Shown: piece after piece, positions 54,777 through 64,000 of the stretch
Numbering within the stretch: position 1 is the first letter of the stretch
Layout of the letters: each line of letters begins with the position of its first letter
Source of the DNA: Chitinivorax sp. PXF-14
Lineage (GTDB): Bacteria > Pseudomonadota > Gammaproteobacteria > Burkholderiales > SCOH01
Assembly: GCF_040812015.1 (NCBI RefSeq)
Contig: NZ_JBFNXJ010000013.1
Location: 62,001-126,000, forward strand
DNA length: 64,000 nt
Reading direction: 5' to 3'
The notes under the pieces: generated by a model
The model's database searches: none
Told to the model about the DNA's origin: nothing
Seen by the model: the letters and a program-made list of their open reading frames with translations, nothing else
Translations under genes and position numbers: made by a program

Positions 54777-55453
54777 TTTCGCCCCTGGGCAGCAATCATG
54801 TCATAAATCTGCCTTGCGGCATCCTGCTCCGCCGCGCGACGGCTACCGCCGCTGCCAACGGCACGAAGTGACAACTCTGGCACCTGGCATTCAACGTCAA
54901 ATCGTTGATCATGCGCCTCACCTTGCATGGCAAGCAGCTGATATTGCGGTAAATTCATGCGCCGACCCTGCAACCACTCCTGCAGGCGCGTCTTGGGGTC
55001 TTTGCTCAACGACAGTGGGTCGATCGACTCGATGATTGGCGTATAGAGGCCGGCAATGACCTTGCATGCGGCATCAAAACCCGAGTCAAGCAATACCGCG
55101 CCGAAAATGGCTTCCAGCGCGTCCGCCAGGATCGAGGGGCGACGGAAGCCACCGCTCTTGAGCTCCCCTTCGCCAAGCTTGAGGTAGTCGCCAAGGCTCA
55201 ACACCTGTGCGATATCCGCGAGCGACTGCTGCTTGACCAAACTGGCCCGCACGCGTGACAGCTCGCCCTCGCTGAGCTTGGGGAAACGTTCATACAACAA
55301 CTTTGCCACGCAACAATTCAACACCGAGTCACCAAGAAACTCCAGGCGCTCGTTATTGGGGCTGCCAAAACTGCGATGCGTTAGCGCCTGCTGCAGCAAC
55401 GCGACATTGGCAAATTCATGTGCGAGTAGTTTGATCAGCCGCTGAAAATGCAT
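54773..55453 (-). CDS. rnc: Ribonuclease III
   Basis: 226 residues. RNase III signature [24 protein letters not shown], second acidic motif [14 protein letters not shown], and a C-terminal dsRNA-binding domain ([38 protein letters not shown]). It matures rRNA and cleaves structured mRNA. Starts eight bases after the DUF4845 stop. Confidence 0.97.
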   Translation of the reverse strand: MHFQRLIKLLAHEFANVALLQQALTHRSFGSPNNERLEFLGDSVLNCCVAKLLYERFPKLSEGELSRVRASLVKQQSLADIAQVLSLGDYLKLGEGELKSGGFRRPSILADALEAIFGAVLLDSGFDAACKVIAGLYTPIIESIDPLSLSKDPKTRLQEWLQGRRMNLPQYQLLAMQGEAHDQRFDVECQVPELSLRAVGSGGSRRAAEQDAARQIYDMIAAQGRK

Positions 55454-55461
55454 CGATTGAA

Positions 55462-55836
55462 TTACTGCCCCTGCTCTGCTGACTTGCCAGCCGTCGACTG
55501 ACTCACGGTGAAGTGAATCTTCAGGCTGATGTTGGCCGCGACAGGTACTTCGCGATCGTATTCGATACCGATGGTGGTACCGTTGGGCGTCTGATCGATA
55601 TCGAGCTCATCTCCTCGAATCTTATAGCCCTCAATTAGCCCACGCTTATCGAAAGCGGCTCGAATTTCCTGGGCAGGAGCACTTGCTGAGTCCTTGATCA
55701 AAGCGGTGATGGCATTTTTTACGCCAAAATACTCTGTATAAGCGGGAACACATTTGATGCCCAGCAGCACAAAAAACCCCACCAAGGCACCGATGACCAA
55801 CAACCCAAACAGGCTCAAGCCACGTTGTTTTTTCAT
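55462..55836 (-). CDS. DUF4845 single-pass membrane protein
   Basis: 124 residues with an N-terminal anchor ([20 protein letters not shown]). The pattern [16 protein letters not shown] and [10 protein letters not shown] is the DUF4845 family, found in many beta- and gammaproteobacteria between lepB and rnc. Role unknown. The mature part faces the periplasm if oriented type II. Nineteen bases after lepB. Confidence 0.88.
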   Translation of the reverse strand: MKKQRGLSLFGLLVIGALVGFFVLLGIKCVPAYTEYFGVKNAITALIKDSASAPAQEIRAAFDKRGLIEGYKIRGDELDIDQTPNGTTIGIEYDREVPVAANISLKIHFTVSQSTAGKSAEQGQ

Positions 55837-55854
55837 ACCTCCCCCTTGTGGTTA

Positions 55855-56820
55855 TTAATTAATCAAGGTTCCAACACGCTTCAGATCACGGAAATTCATC
55901 CAGATCAGAAACGCCTTGCCTACGATATTACGTTCGGGCACAAACCCCCAATAACGGCTATCGCTAGAATTGTCACGATTGTCGCCCATCATGAAGTAAT
56001 GGCCTTGGGGAACCATGCAAGTGAAACCATCGTCGCTATAGACGCAGTTATCACGGCCGGGAAAATCCTTCACGCCTATCGTCATTATAGATGGCTTGGT
56101 TTCGTCGATAATGACCGGGTGTGGATGGTCGCTGAGATTCTCGGTGTATTGCTTGGTATCGATCACATCCAGACCGTTGTCTGCATAGCGATACGAGCCG
56201 GATTCCGTCTGTTCCATCGGCTTGCCATTGATGGTCAGCTTCTTATTGCGGTATTCAACCTTGTCGCCCGGCAGCCCCACCACCCGCTTGATGTAATCGA
56301 TCTTGTCATCCTCCGGGTAGTGAAACACCATCACGTCACCCCGCTTGGGCTCGCCGACGGGCAGCACGACATTGTTGATGACAGGGGTACGTACGCCGTA
56401 AGCAAACTTGTTCACCAGGATGAAATCACCAACGATCAGCCCCGGGCGCATCGAGCTTGATGGTATCTGGAAAGGCTCGACCAGAAACGAGCGCAGCAGG
56501 AAAACCGCAAGCAGAATGGGAAAGAAGTCGCGAGCATACTCGACGGCCAGCGGCACACGAGCAGCGGACAGGCTGCCCGCTTTGGCTTCTACCAGCTTGT
56601 AACCATAGGACATTACACCAATCACGACAACGAACAGCAGCATGGCTGCGGTCAGGCTCATGAACTGGGCGAACAACCCAAAAATACCGACAAAGATCCC
56701 CAGATAGCCGGCCTGCAGAATCACCGGCGGCTCCTCACCGGGCACAACCGGCTGGCGATTTGCCGCGGCAAGCACACCACCAAGCACGGTGATGAAGGCA
56801 AAAAAGTAAAGCCAATTCAT
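55855..56820 (-). CDS. lepB: Signal peptidase I
   Basis: Inner-membrane serine/lysine protease that cleaves exported preproteins. 321 residues. Membrane segments lie at about 3-20 and 40-70, with a third near 98-115 before the catalytic domain. Nucleophile Ser123 (FQIPSSSMRPGL), general base Lys178 (YIKRVVGLPGDKVEY), and the box MVPQGHYFMMGDNRDNSSDSRYWGFVP. Immediately downstream of lepA without a gap. Confidence 0.96.
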   Translation of the reverse strand: MNWLYFFAFITVLGGVLAAANRQPVVPGEEPPVILQAGYLGIFVGIFGLFAQFMSLTAAMLLFVVVIGVMSYGYKLVEAKAGSLSAARVPLAVEYARDFFPILLAVFLLRSFLVEPFQIPSSSMRPGLIVGDFILVNKFAYGVRTPVINNVVLPVGEPKRGDVMVFHYPEDDKIDYIKRVVGLPGDKVEYRNKKLTINGKPMEQTESGSYRYADNGLDVIDTKQYTENLSDHPHPVIIDETKPSIMTIGVKDFPGRDNCVYSDDGFTCMVPQGHYFMMGDNRDNSSDSRYWGFVPERNIVGKAFLIWMNFRDLKRVGTLIN

Positions 56821-58614
<1,794 letters not shown>

Positions 58615-58623
58615 ACGTCGAGC

Positions 58624-58651
58624 AAAAAATAAGGGCACGCCTTGCGTGCCC
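58624..58651 (-). terminator. Hairpin with U-tract between the glutaredoxin-like gene and lepA
   Basis: On the minus strand GGGCACGC / GCGTGCCC (8-bp perfect stem, three-base loop) followed by TTATTTTTTG. It has the form of a Rho-independent terminator, yet ends ten bases before the lepA start, leaving no room for a promoter after it. Acts as terminator or attenuator for the rpoE-to-grx part. Confidence 0.82.
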
Positions 58652-58675
58652 TGTACGTTGAGGCAATGTTCAATT

Positions 58676-58924
58676 CTACCCGATTGAGGCCAAATGCGCA
58701 TCAAGCGCGGCCCCGTCCAAGTGGTAATGACACAACTCGACATCACCGGCAAGCAGCACGGGCACCAACTCGTCCCATTTCGCCAGCATGACCTCGTCCT
58801 TGTCGACATCCACCACCTTGATATCGAAGCAGCCGCGGTCAGCCCTTGCCTCGAGCGCCGCGATCATGGCATGACACAGGCTGCAATAATCGCGGAACAC
58901 AACGGTAAGGCAAGGCTTAGTCAT
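58676..58924 (-). CDS. Glutaredoxin-like protein (DUF836)
   Basis: 82 residues, thioredoxin fold with a redox pair CSLC (Cys14-Cys17, [14 protein letters not shown]) and a cis-Pro in ELVPVLLAG. The DUF836 family is of unknown partner. Its start overlaps the degP stop by eight bases, so it is translated with the sigma-E genes, where a thiol-redox role in envelope stress is possible but unproven. Confidence 0.85.
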   Translation of the reverse strand: MTKPCLTVVFRDYCSLCHAMIAALEARADRGCFDIKVVDVDKDEVMLAKWDELVPVLLAGDVELCHYHLDGAALDAHLASIG

Positions 58925-60314
58925 CGGCCTTGCTCTGCGACAGTTTCAGCGGCACGAACAGATAGCCGCCACTACGGAAAATTCGCAGATTCAGGATGGC
59001 ATTGGTGGTCTTGCCGTCTTCAATGGCTTTTGCCAATTGCTGGTAGCTGGTCAGGTTCTGATTGCCAATACCAACAATGATGTCGCCAGCTTGTACCCCG
59101 GCCTTGGCCGCAGCACCGTGAGTTGCCTGAACGACCAGACCATATTCGATATTCAGCTGCTTGCGCTGTACTGGGGTCAACTCTCCCACTAACAGGCCAA
59201 CCTGCCCGACATTGGCATTCTGCTTGCTACGCGAACGCTTGGCGCTGCCATCCAGCTGTTCCGGCAGCTCGCCGACAACCACGGACAACGCCTTCACGCC
59301 CTTGTTGCGCCACACCTCGACGGCAACCTGATTGCCAGGCCTGGAGCCCGCCACGAGCCGAACCAGATCACCGGCAGCATTGACGGGTTTGCCATCAAAC
59401 TTCGTGATGATGTCGGATGGCTGAATGCCAGCCTTGTCGGCCGGGCCATCTTTCTCGAGGCCGCTGATCAGCGCTCCCTGAGGCTTGACCAGACCGAAAG
59501 ACTCGGCCAGCTCCCGCGACATTTCCTGAACATTCACACCGAGGCGGCCACGCGTCACCTTGCCCTTTTCCTTGAGCTGCTTGGAGACATCGAGCGCCAC
59601 ATCGATCGGAATCGCGAAGGAGAGCCCCATGAACCCACCGGTGCGGCTATAGATCTGCGAGTTGATGCCGACCACTTCGCCATTCATGTTAAACAACGGC
59701 CCGCCCGAATTGCCAGGGTTGATGGCGGCATCCGTCTGGATAAACGGCACAAAATTCTCGTCCGGCAGGAAGCGCCCCTTGGCACTCACGATGCCGGAAG
59801 TAACCGTGTTGTCGAAACCAAACGGGGAACCGATGGCCACGACCCACTCACCAACGCGCAGGTGCTCCGGGTCACCCATCCGCACGATCGGCAGACTCTT
59901 GGCCTCGATCTTGATCAATGCAACGTCGGTACGCTCATCCGAACCGATCACCTTGGCCTTGTATTCGCGCTTGTCGGTGAGCTTGACGGTAATCTCGTCG
60001 GCATTTCCGACCACGTGCGCGTTGGTCATGATGTAGCCGTCGCCACTGATGATGAAACCAGACCCCAGTGATTTCGCCTGAAACTCGCGCGGCTGCTGGC
60101 GTGGCTGAAAGCGGCGCAGCAACTCGTTAAGCGAGTCATCCTCGGACAACCCGGGCGCCCCCCCATTATTGACCACGGTCTGCGTGGTGCTGATATTGAC
60201 TACGGCGGTGCCTTCCCGCTCCACCAGGCCGGCCACGTCCGGCAATGCCGACGCAGCCCTGGCAGAGGCAACAGAGGCCAACAGCAACAACGAGGAGGCA
60301 AGCAACTGCTTCAT
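58917..60314 (-). CDS. degP: Periplasmic serine protease/chaperone DegP (MucD type)
   Basis: 465 residues. Signal peptide at residues 1-20 (MKQLLASSLLLLASVASARA), trypsin-like domain with His in MTNAHVVGNADE, Asp in DERTDVALIKIE and Ser in NPGNSGGPLFNMNG, and two PDZ domains (about 260-350 and 375-460). Quality control of misfolded envelope proteins; last of the rpoE-rseA-rseB-degP series as in Pseudomonas algU-mucABD. The start is taken at the second ATG because AGGG has better spacing. Confidence 0.95.
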   Translation of the reverse strand: MKQLLASSLLLLASVASARAASALPDVAGLVEREGTAVVNISTTQTVVNNGGAPGLSEDDSLNELLRRFQPRQQPREFQAKSLGSGFIISGDGYIMTNAHVVGNADEITVKLTDKREYKAKVIGSDERTDVALIKIEAKSLPIVRMGDPEHLRVGEWVVAIGSPFGFDNTVTSGIVSAKGRFLPDENFVPFIQTDAAINPGNSGGPLFNMNGEVVGINSQIYSRTGGFMGLSFAIPIDVALDVSKQLKEKGKVTRGRLGVNVQEMSRELAESFGLVKPQGALISGLEKDGPADKAGIQPSDIITKFDGKPVNAAGDLVRLVAGSRPGNQVAVEVWRNKGVKALSVVVGELPEQLDGSAKRSRSKQNANVGQVGLLVGELTPVQRKQLNIEYGLVVQATHGAAAKAGVQAGDIIVGIGNQNLTSYQQLAKAIEDGKTTNAILNLRIFRSGGYLFVPLKLSQSKADD

Positions 60315-60397
60315 TATTGTCATACCCTTTGATTGATTAATTTATCTGGAACTGGCTGGCCGGCAACGCCACGCAAAGGCGGTAGCGTAGCCATCCT

Positions 60398-61405
60398 TTA
60401 CTGGGTAGCAGTGGCGGCACCTGGTTTGGCCGATTTGCTGACGACCGAATTACCCACCATCAACAACGCTGCTTCGGGTACATCCCCCACTGCAGTGATT
60501 CGGCTGTCGCCGGTAAAGCGTGTGTAGATGTTGATGGCGCCATGGCTGATCATCATGTTGACCGATTTCGGCGCGTTCGCCAGTGGCTCGACGAAAACAG
60601 ACATGGCGGACAGGCCATCACTCAGCATCAGGTGAGCAACCTGGATATTGCGCTGGCCAATGACCCGACGCCCTTCCTGCACCATCCGGTAACCAGGAGG
60701 CAAAGGCTTGATTTCATAGCCAGAATCAGCCTTAGCATTGTCTGTACCAGCCAACTCCTGTGGCTTCAATGCCACCTTGTTGGCAAAGCGCGGCTTCAGT
60801 GACTTGCGCTCCACCTGGGTGCCGACATTGACTTGGGTAAACGAAAATTGTTCGACCGGTTCGCGGCGGGAATTCAAGACACTGAAACGCAACAGCAAGC
60901 CGGACGCCGGGTCAAACCACAATTTCCGCCCATAGCGGAGATTGTCCTTTGGCTCCATCAGCAAGACAGCGCTGTCGATACCCGCCACGCGCTCGGCGTC
61001 GAGCTTGCGAAACTGGTAGTAGTTGAGCAACTCACTCGGTTCTTCAGGCAGGACGGCAGGAAACAGCTTGATGCTGACCCGTTTGCGCAATTCAACAGGA
61101 TTGCTGGGCGTATCAGGAAGGTAGCAATTGACCTGATCGTTATTGCGCACGAATTCACGCATCGGGCCATCCAGCGAATCACGCTTTTCCAACTCATCGT
61201 CGCCGTCGACCAAATGTGCCAGCCTGAAGGTTTCAACCTCGCCATCGTGCTGATAGACGTAGGTACCGACATAGTTATGTTTGCGCACGGCATTGGCAAC
61301 GCGCCTCAACGTCGCGCCAGCCTCAGACGCCGGCAGGATCGTTTCGGCAGCACTCACCCCGCCCGCTGCCAACGAGAGCAGCAGAAAGCCCACCCACACC
61401 TTCAT
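60398..61405 (-). CDS. rseB: Sigma-E regulatory protein RseB/MucB
   Basis: 335 residues, periplasmic. Signal peptide (about 1-19, KVWVGFLLLSLAAGGVSA), MucB/RseB N-terminal lipoprotein-sensing domain (LRRVANAVRKHNYVGTYVYQHDGEVETFRLAHLVDG) and C-terminal domain (LPPGYRMVQEGRRVI). It shields RseA from DegS and senses unfolded proteins or lipopolysaccharide intermediates. Follows rseA by four bases. Confidence 0.95.
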   Translation of the reverse strand: MKVWVGFLLLSLAAGGVSAAETILPASEAGATLRRVANAVRKHNYVGTYVYQHDGEVETFRLAHLVDGDDELEKRDSLDGPMREFVRNNDQVNCYLPDTPSNPVELRKRVSIKLFPAVLPEEPSELLNYYQFRKLDAERVAGIDSAVLLMEPKDNLRYGRKLWFDPASGLLLRFSVLNSRREPVEQFSFTQVNVGTQVERKSLKPRFANKVALKPQELAGTDNAKADSGYEIKPLPPGYRMVQEGRRVIGQRNIQVAHLMLSDGLSAMSVFVEPLANAPKSVNMMISHGAINIYTRFTGDSRITAVGDVPEAALLMVGNSVVSKSAKPGAATATQ

Positions 61406-61409
61406 GGAT

Positions 61410-61919
61410 TCAATGCCCTTTATGCATTTGCGCGGTAGTCAATGCGGCGGTCTGCAACCCCGCAAACTCACGGTGCGCGACCAGATAATCCTGCATGGCA
61501 TCATAGCCACCGTTGGAGACAGCGACCTGGCGCAACGCGGGGTCGTTGGCGGCCATCATCGGCGCAACGGCAACCGTATCTCCGCCCTGGCGGCCATGAT
61601 TGAAGGCAAACCAGCCGACGGCAGCCACCGCCATGACGGATGCGGCTGCGGACATCGCCACGTAGCGCCGCGAAAAGCCGCTGGCCCGGCGATTGACAGC
61701 CTTGGGCGCAAAGATAACCGGCTCCGCAGCGAGCCGCTCGCTGAAGCGAGAGGAAAAATCTGCAGACAAAGGAGCGTCCTGTCGCAAGGAATCGCCGATC
61801 AGGTGGTAAAGCTGCCAATCCTCGGCAAGCTCTTGGTCGGACTTCAACGAAGACAGCAAATGGCTGACCGCCACATCGTCAAGTTCCCCGTCCATCAGTT
61901 GGGATAGTTGGTCTTTCAT
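61410..61919 (-). CDS. rseA: Anti-sigma-E factor RseA
   Basis: 169 residues from the ATG at 61919 (AGGTGG eight bases upstream). The N-terminal cytoplasmic domain MKDQLSQLMDGELDDVAVSHLLSSL binds sigma-E. One membrane segment (about 87-107, VAMSAAASVMAVAAVGWFAF), periplasmic tail of about 60 residues ending in Met/His/Lys. Degraded stepwise on stress to release RpoE. Six bases after rpoE. Confidence 0.93.
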   Translation of the reverse strand: MKDQLSQLMDGELDDVAVSHLLSSLKSDQELAEDWQLYHLIGDSLRQDAPLSADFSSRFSERLAAEPVIFAPKAVNRRASGFSRRYVAMSAAASVMAVAAVGWFAFNHGRQGGDTVAVAPMMAANDPALRQVAVSNGGYDAMQDYLVAHREFAGLQTAALTTAQMHKGH

Positions 61920-61924
61920 ATTGT

Positions 61925-62527
61925 CTACCACCTCTTGTTTTTCCCGGTATCGAGCAAAGGACGCAATTGCACGGCGATGGCCTCGCGTGCGCGGAATATA
62001 CGCGACCGGACGGTACCGATCGGGCAATTCATAATCGATGCAATATCTTCATAACTCAGCCCCTCCATCTCCCGCAGCGTGATGGCGGTGCGTAGCTCGT
62101 CAGGCAATGCCTCGACGGCTTCATTCACGGTATCGACTATCTGTCGATTCATTAGTTCGGTTTCCGGCGTATTCATATCCGGCAACCTTTCACCCGCCCC
62201 AGGCCCGTCGCCTTCGTCGTCATCGCCAATGTCCGCACTGACGGGAGCCCGTCGCCCCATCGAAACGAGATAATTCTTCGCCGTATTGATGCCAATACGA
62301 TACAGCCACGTATAGAACGCACTGTCACCGCGGAACGTTGGAAGCGCCCGGTATGCCTTGATGAAGGCCTCCTGGGTGACATCTTCCACCTCTGCCGGAT
62401 CGCGAATGAAGCGAGACAACAGGCGCGCCAGCTTGCGCTGGTATTTTCCGACCAGCAGCTCAAAAGCTCGCTTGTCACCCTGTTGGGCTCGCTCGACCAA
62501 TTGCTGGTCGATCTCACGATCGCCCAT
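61925..62527 (-). CDS. rpoE: Extracytoplasmic sigma factor RpoE (AlgU)
   Basis: 200 residues. Region 2: FELLVGKYQRKLARLLSRFIRDPAEVEDVTQEAFIKAYRALPTFRGDSAFYTWLYRI; region 4: LRTAITLREMEGLSYEDIASIMNCPIGTVRSRIFRAREAI. Acidic insertion about residues 97-112 (DIGDDDEGDGPG). Envelope-stress sigma-E of the AlgU type. AGGGAGTG precedes the ATG; a sigma-E-like promoter lies just upstream. Confidence 0.97.
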   Translation of the reverse strand: MGDREIDQQLVERAQQGDKRAFELLVGKYQRKLARLLSRFIRDPAEVEDVTQEAFIKAYRALPTFRGDSAFYTWLYRIGINTAKNYLVSMGRRAPVSADIGDDDEGDGPGAGERLPDMNTPETELMNRQIVDTVNEAVEALPDELRTAITLREMEGLSYEDIASIMNCPIGTVRSRIFRAREAIAVQLRPLLDTGKNKRW

Positions 62528-62543
62528 TCACATCACTCCCTAT

Positions 62544-62571
62544 TTTGTCGTTGTTCGCGAGGTATAAGTTC
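62544..62571 (-). promoter_or_regulatory. Candidate sigma-E promoter of rpoE
   Basis: GAACTT (62571-62566) equals the sigma-E -35; after 17 bases ACAAA (62548-62544) stands where TCTGA or TCAAA is expected. The -35 is perfect, the -10 weak, and initiation would fall inside the Shine-Dalgarno region. Confidence 0.4.
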
Positions 62572-62751
62572 CATCTCGCATGCGAATCGGGCCAAGTATA
62601 GCCGCCGTTGTCGCGCACGGGAAACCGCGATTTTGCCAAACAGACTGGCGGCGTGAAGAATAGTTCATTTATCGCCGGACATATCTGCAGTCAACCAGCT
62701 CCCGAGGCGACCTTCGGGCAAGGCTGGTGATATAGTTGGGGCTTTGTCGTC

Positions 62752-64000
62752 ATGGGTTCAAGCAGGATGCACTTCGACGTAGCAATCATCGGTAGCGGGC
62801 TCGCTGGCATGACGCTGGCGCTGCATCTGGCGGACCATCGCAAGGTCGCGCTGGTCACCAAAAAAGGCCTGATGGACGGGTCCAGCAATTGGGCTCAGGG
62901 CGGGATCGCCGCCGTACTCGACACACGCGACTCCATCGAGGCCCACATTCAGGACACACTGGTTGCGGGCGCCGGCCTGTGCGACGAAACGACCACGCGG
63001 TTCATTGTCGAAAACGCGAAGTCCGCCATTGAATGGCTGATCCGCCTTGGCGTGCCGTTTACCAAGGATGCACAGCACGAGACCGGCTTTCACCTGACCC
63101 GCGAAGGCGGCCACAGCCATCGGCGTATCATCCACGCGGCCGATGCCACGGGGGATGCGGTGATCAAGACCCTGGCCGGCAAGATTCGCTCGCACCCCAA
63201 CATCACTGTTCTCGAAGAGCATATCGCCGTCGATCTGGTGACCGGGCGCAAGCTGGGCCTTGAGGAGAATGCCTGCCACGGCGTCTACGTACTGGACCGC
63301 AAGGCCGACCGTGTGTGCCTGATTTCAGCCGACCACACGGTGCTTGCCACCGGCGGCGCTGGCAAGGTCTATCTCTACACCACCAACCCGGACATCGCCA
63401 CAGGCGACGGCATTGCCATGGGTTGGCGTGCGGGCTGCCGGGCGGCGAACATGGAATTCATCCAGTTCCACCCGACCTGCCTGTATCACCCTCACTCCAA
63501 GTCATTCCTGATCTCGGAGGCGGTACGCGGCGAGGGTGGCATCCTGCGCTTGCCCGACGGCACACGCTTCATGCCGGAGCACGATGAGCGGGCAGAGCTC
63601 GCTCCACGCGACATCGTCGCCCGGGCCATCGACTACGAGATGAAACGACATGGCCTCGACTGTGTATTTCTCGATATTTCCTACAAGCCGGCCCATTTCA
63701 TCCAGGAACACTTCCCCACCATTTACAGCCATTGCCTGAGCCTTGGCATCGACATCACCAAGCAAGCCATCCCCGTCGTGCCGGCAGCCCACTACACCTG
63801 CGGCGGACTGATGACGGACCTCAAGGGCAGGACGGACCTGCCACGCCTGTACGCGGTGGGCGAAGTGGCGTGCACCGGGCTGCATGGGGCGAACCGCCTG
63901 GCTTCCAACTCGCTGCTCGAGTGCATGATTCTGGGGAAAGCCGCGGCGGATGACATCCTGCACGCACCCTCACCTGCCCGCATTGCCATTCCGGAGTGGG
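62752..64000 (+). CDS. nadB: L-aspartate oxidase (3' end beyond the window)
   Basis: First 416 residues or so. FAD-dependent oxidation of aspartate to iminoaspartate for NAD synthesis. Dinucleotide motif VAIIGSGLAGMTLAL, SSNWAQGGIAAVLD, HLTREGGHSHRRIIHAAD, LATGGAGKVYLYTTNPDIATGDG, NMEFIQFHPT and VVPAAHYTCGGL are the NadB pattern. The ATG at 62752 is used with GGGG nine bases ahead; ATG five codons later is possible. A weak promoter (TTGCCA 62633, 17 bases, AAGAAT 62656) lies upstream. Divergent from rpoE. Confidence 0.95.
   Translation, partial: MGSSRMHFDVAIIGSGLAGMTLALHLADHRKVALVTKKGLMDGSSNWAQGGIAAVLDTRDSIEAHIQDTLVAGAGLCDETTTRFIVENAKSAIEWLIRLGVPFTKDAQHETGFHLTREGGHSHRRIIHAADATGDAVIKTLAGKIRSHPNITVLEEHIAVDLVTGRKLGLEENACHGVYVLDRKADRVCLISADHTVLATGGAGKVYLYTTNPDIATGDGIAMGWRAGCRAANMEFIQFHPTCLYHPHSKSFLISEAVRGEGGILRLPDGTRFMPEHDERAELAPRDIVARAIDYEMKRHGLDCVFLDISYKPAHFIQEHFPTIYSHCLSLGIDITKQAIPVVPAAHYTCGGLMTDLKGRTDLPRLYAVGEVACTGLHGANRLASNSLLECMILGKAAADDILHAPSPARIAIPEW

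Overview
The window reads as chromosomal DNA of a flagellated, aerobic, GC-rich Betaproteobacterium, most likely of the Neisseriales (Chromobacteriaceae/Chitinibacteraceae-like). Pointers are a Neisseria-type trimeric porin, a NagZ close to the neisserial form, the accA-tilS pair, and the rpoE-rseA-rseB-degP / lepA-lepB / rnc-era-recO-pdxJ-acpS-nagZ gene order. This placement is inference from protein and gene-order resemblance; there is no rRNA. I see no insertion sequence, prophage, CRISPR array or tRNA.

Layout. 1-3.3 kb (minus): a nucleotide-sugar module (epimerase, WecB, and a TviB-type dehydrogenase that runs off the left edge). 3.5-14.8 kb (minus): flagellar basal-body and export genes fliEFGHIJ, preceded by the sigma-54 cascade regulators FleS and FleR. 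Between fleS and fleR sit an HsbA-like STAS antagonist, an HsbR-like receiver/PP2C/anti-sigma-kinase fusion and a CheB catalytic domain without a receiver. 15.1-21.7 kb (plus): cheV-cheV-cheY-cheZ-cheA and an EAL-HDOD protein. 21.8-26.3 kb: greB, a small lipoprotein, a porin (minus), hemH and a calcium-binding-type protein of unknown role. 26.4-33.5 kb (plus): a livKHMGF branched-chain amino-acid transporter followed by a YdcF-like protein, a MoaB/CinA-like protein and a thioredoxin-like protein. 33.7-36.2 kb: serine dehydratase (plus) and glycerate kinase (minus). 36.4-40.1 kb (plus): a three-gene set that fits the saccharopine/2-aminoadipate route of lysine breakdown. 40.3-41.9 kb (minus): rdgC and an NlpC/P60 lipoprotein. 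42.0-43.6 kb (plus): an iron-storage cluster (DUF2325, Bfd, bacterioferritin) with two Fur-box-like promoters, ending in a receiver whose phospho-acceptor Asp is a Glu. 43.7-48.0 kb (minus): tilS, accA, fliW and a cyclic-nucleotide-domain MscS channel. 48.1-49.5 kb (plus): NfeD and an SPFH protein. 49.6-62.5 kb (minus): a nearly gapless run from rpoE down to a zinc/cobalt-type CDF exporter, interrupted by one hairpin-plus-U-tract just before lepA. 62.75 kb to the right edge (plus): nadB, truncated by the window.

How the parts fit. The most unusual stretch is 9.3-14.8 kb. There a two-component flagellar cascade (FleS to FleR), a partner-switching module (HsbR/HsbA) and a receptor-methylesterase-like enzyme are interleaved in one apparent transcription unit that leads into fliEFGHIJ. 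This suggests that a phosphatase/kinase switch, flagellar gene timing and possibly receptor adaptation are coupled. The second candidate for new biology is the short DUF1338 enzyme beside a saccharopine-dehydrogenase-like and an aminoadipate-semialdehyde-dehydrogenase-like protein. The third is the Fur-controlled ferritin cluster with a phosphomimetic-looking receiver.
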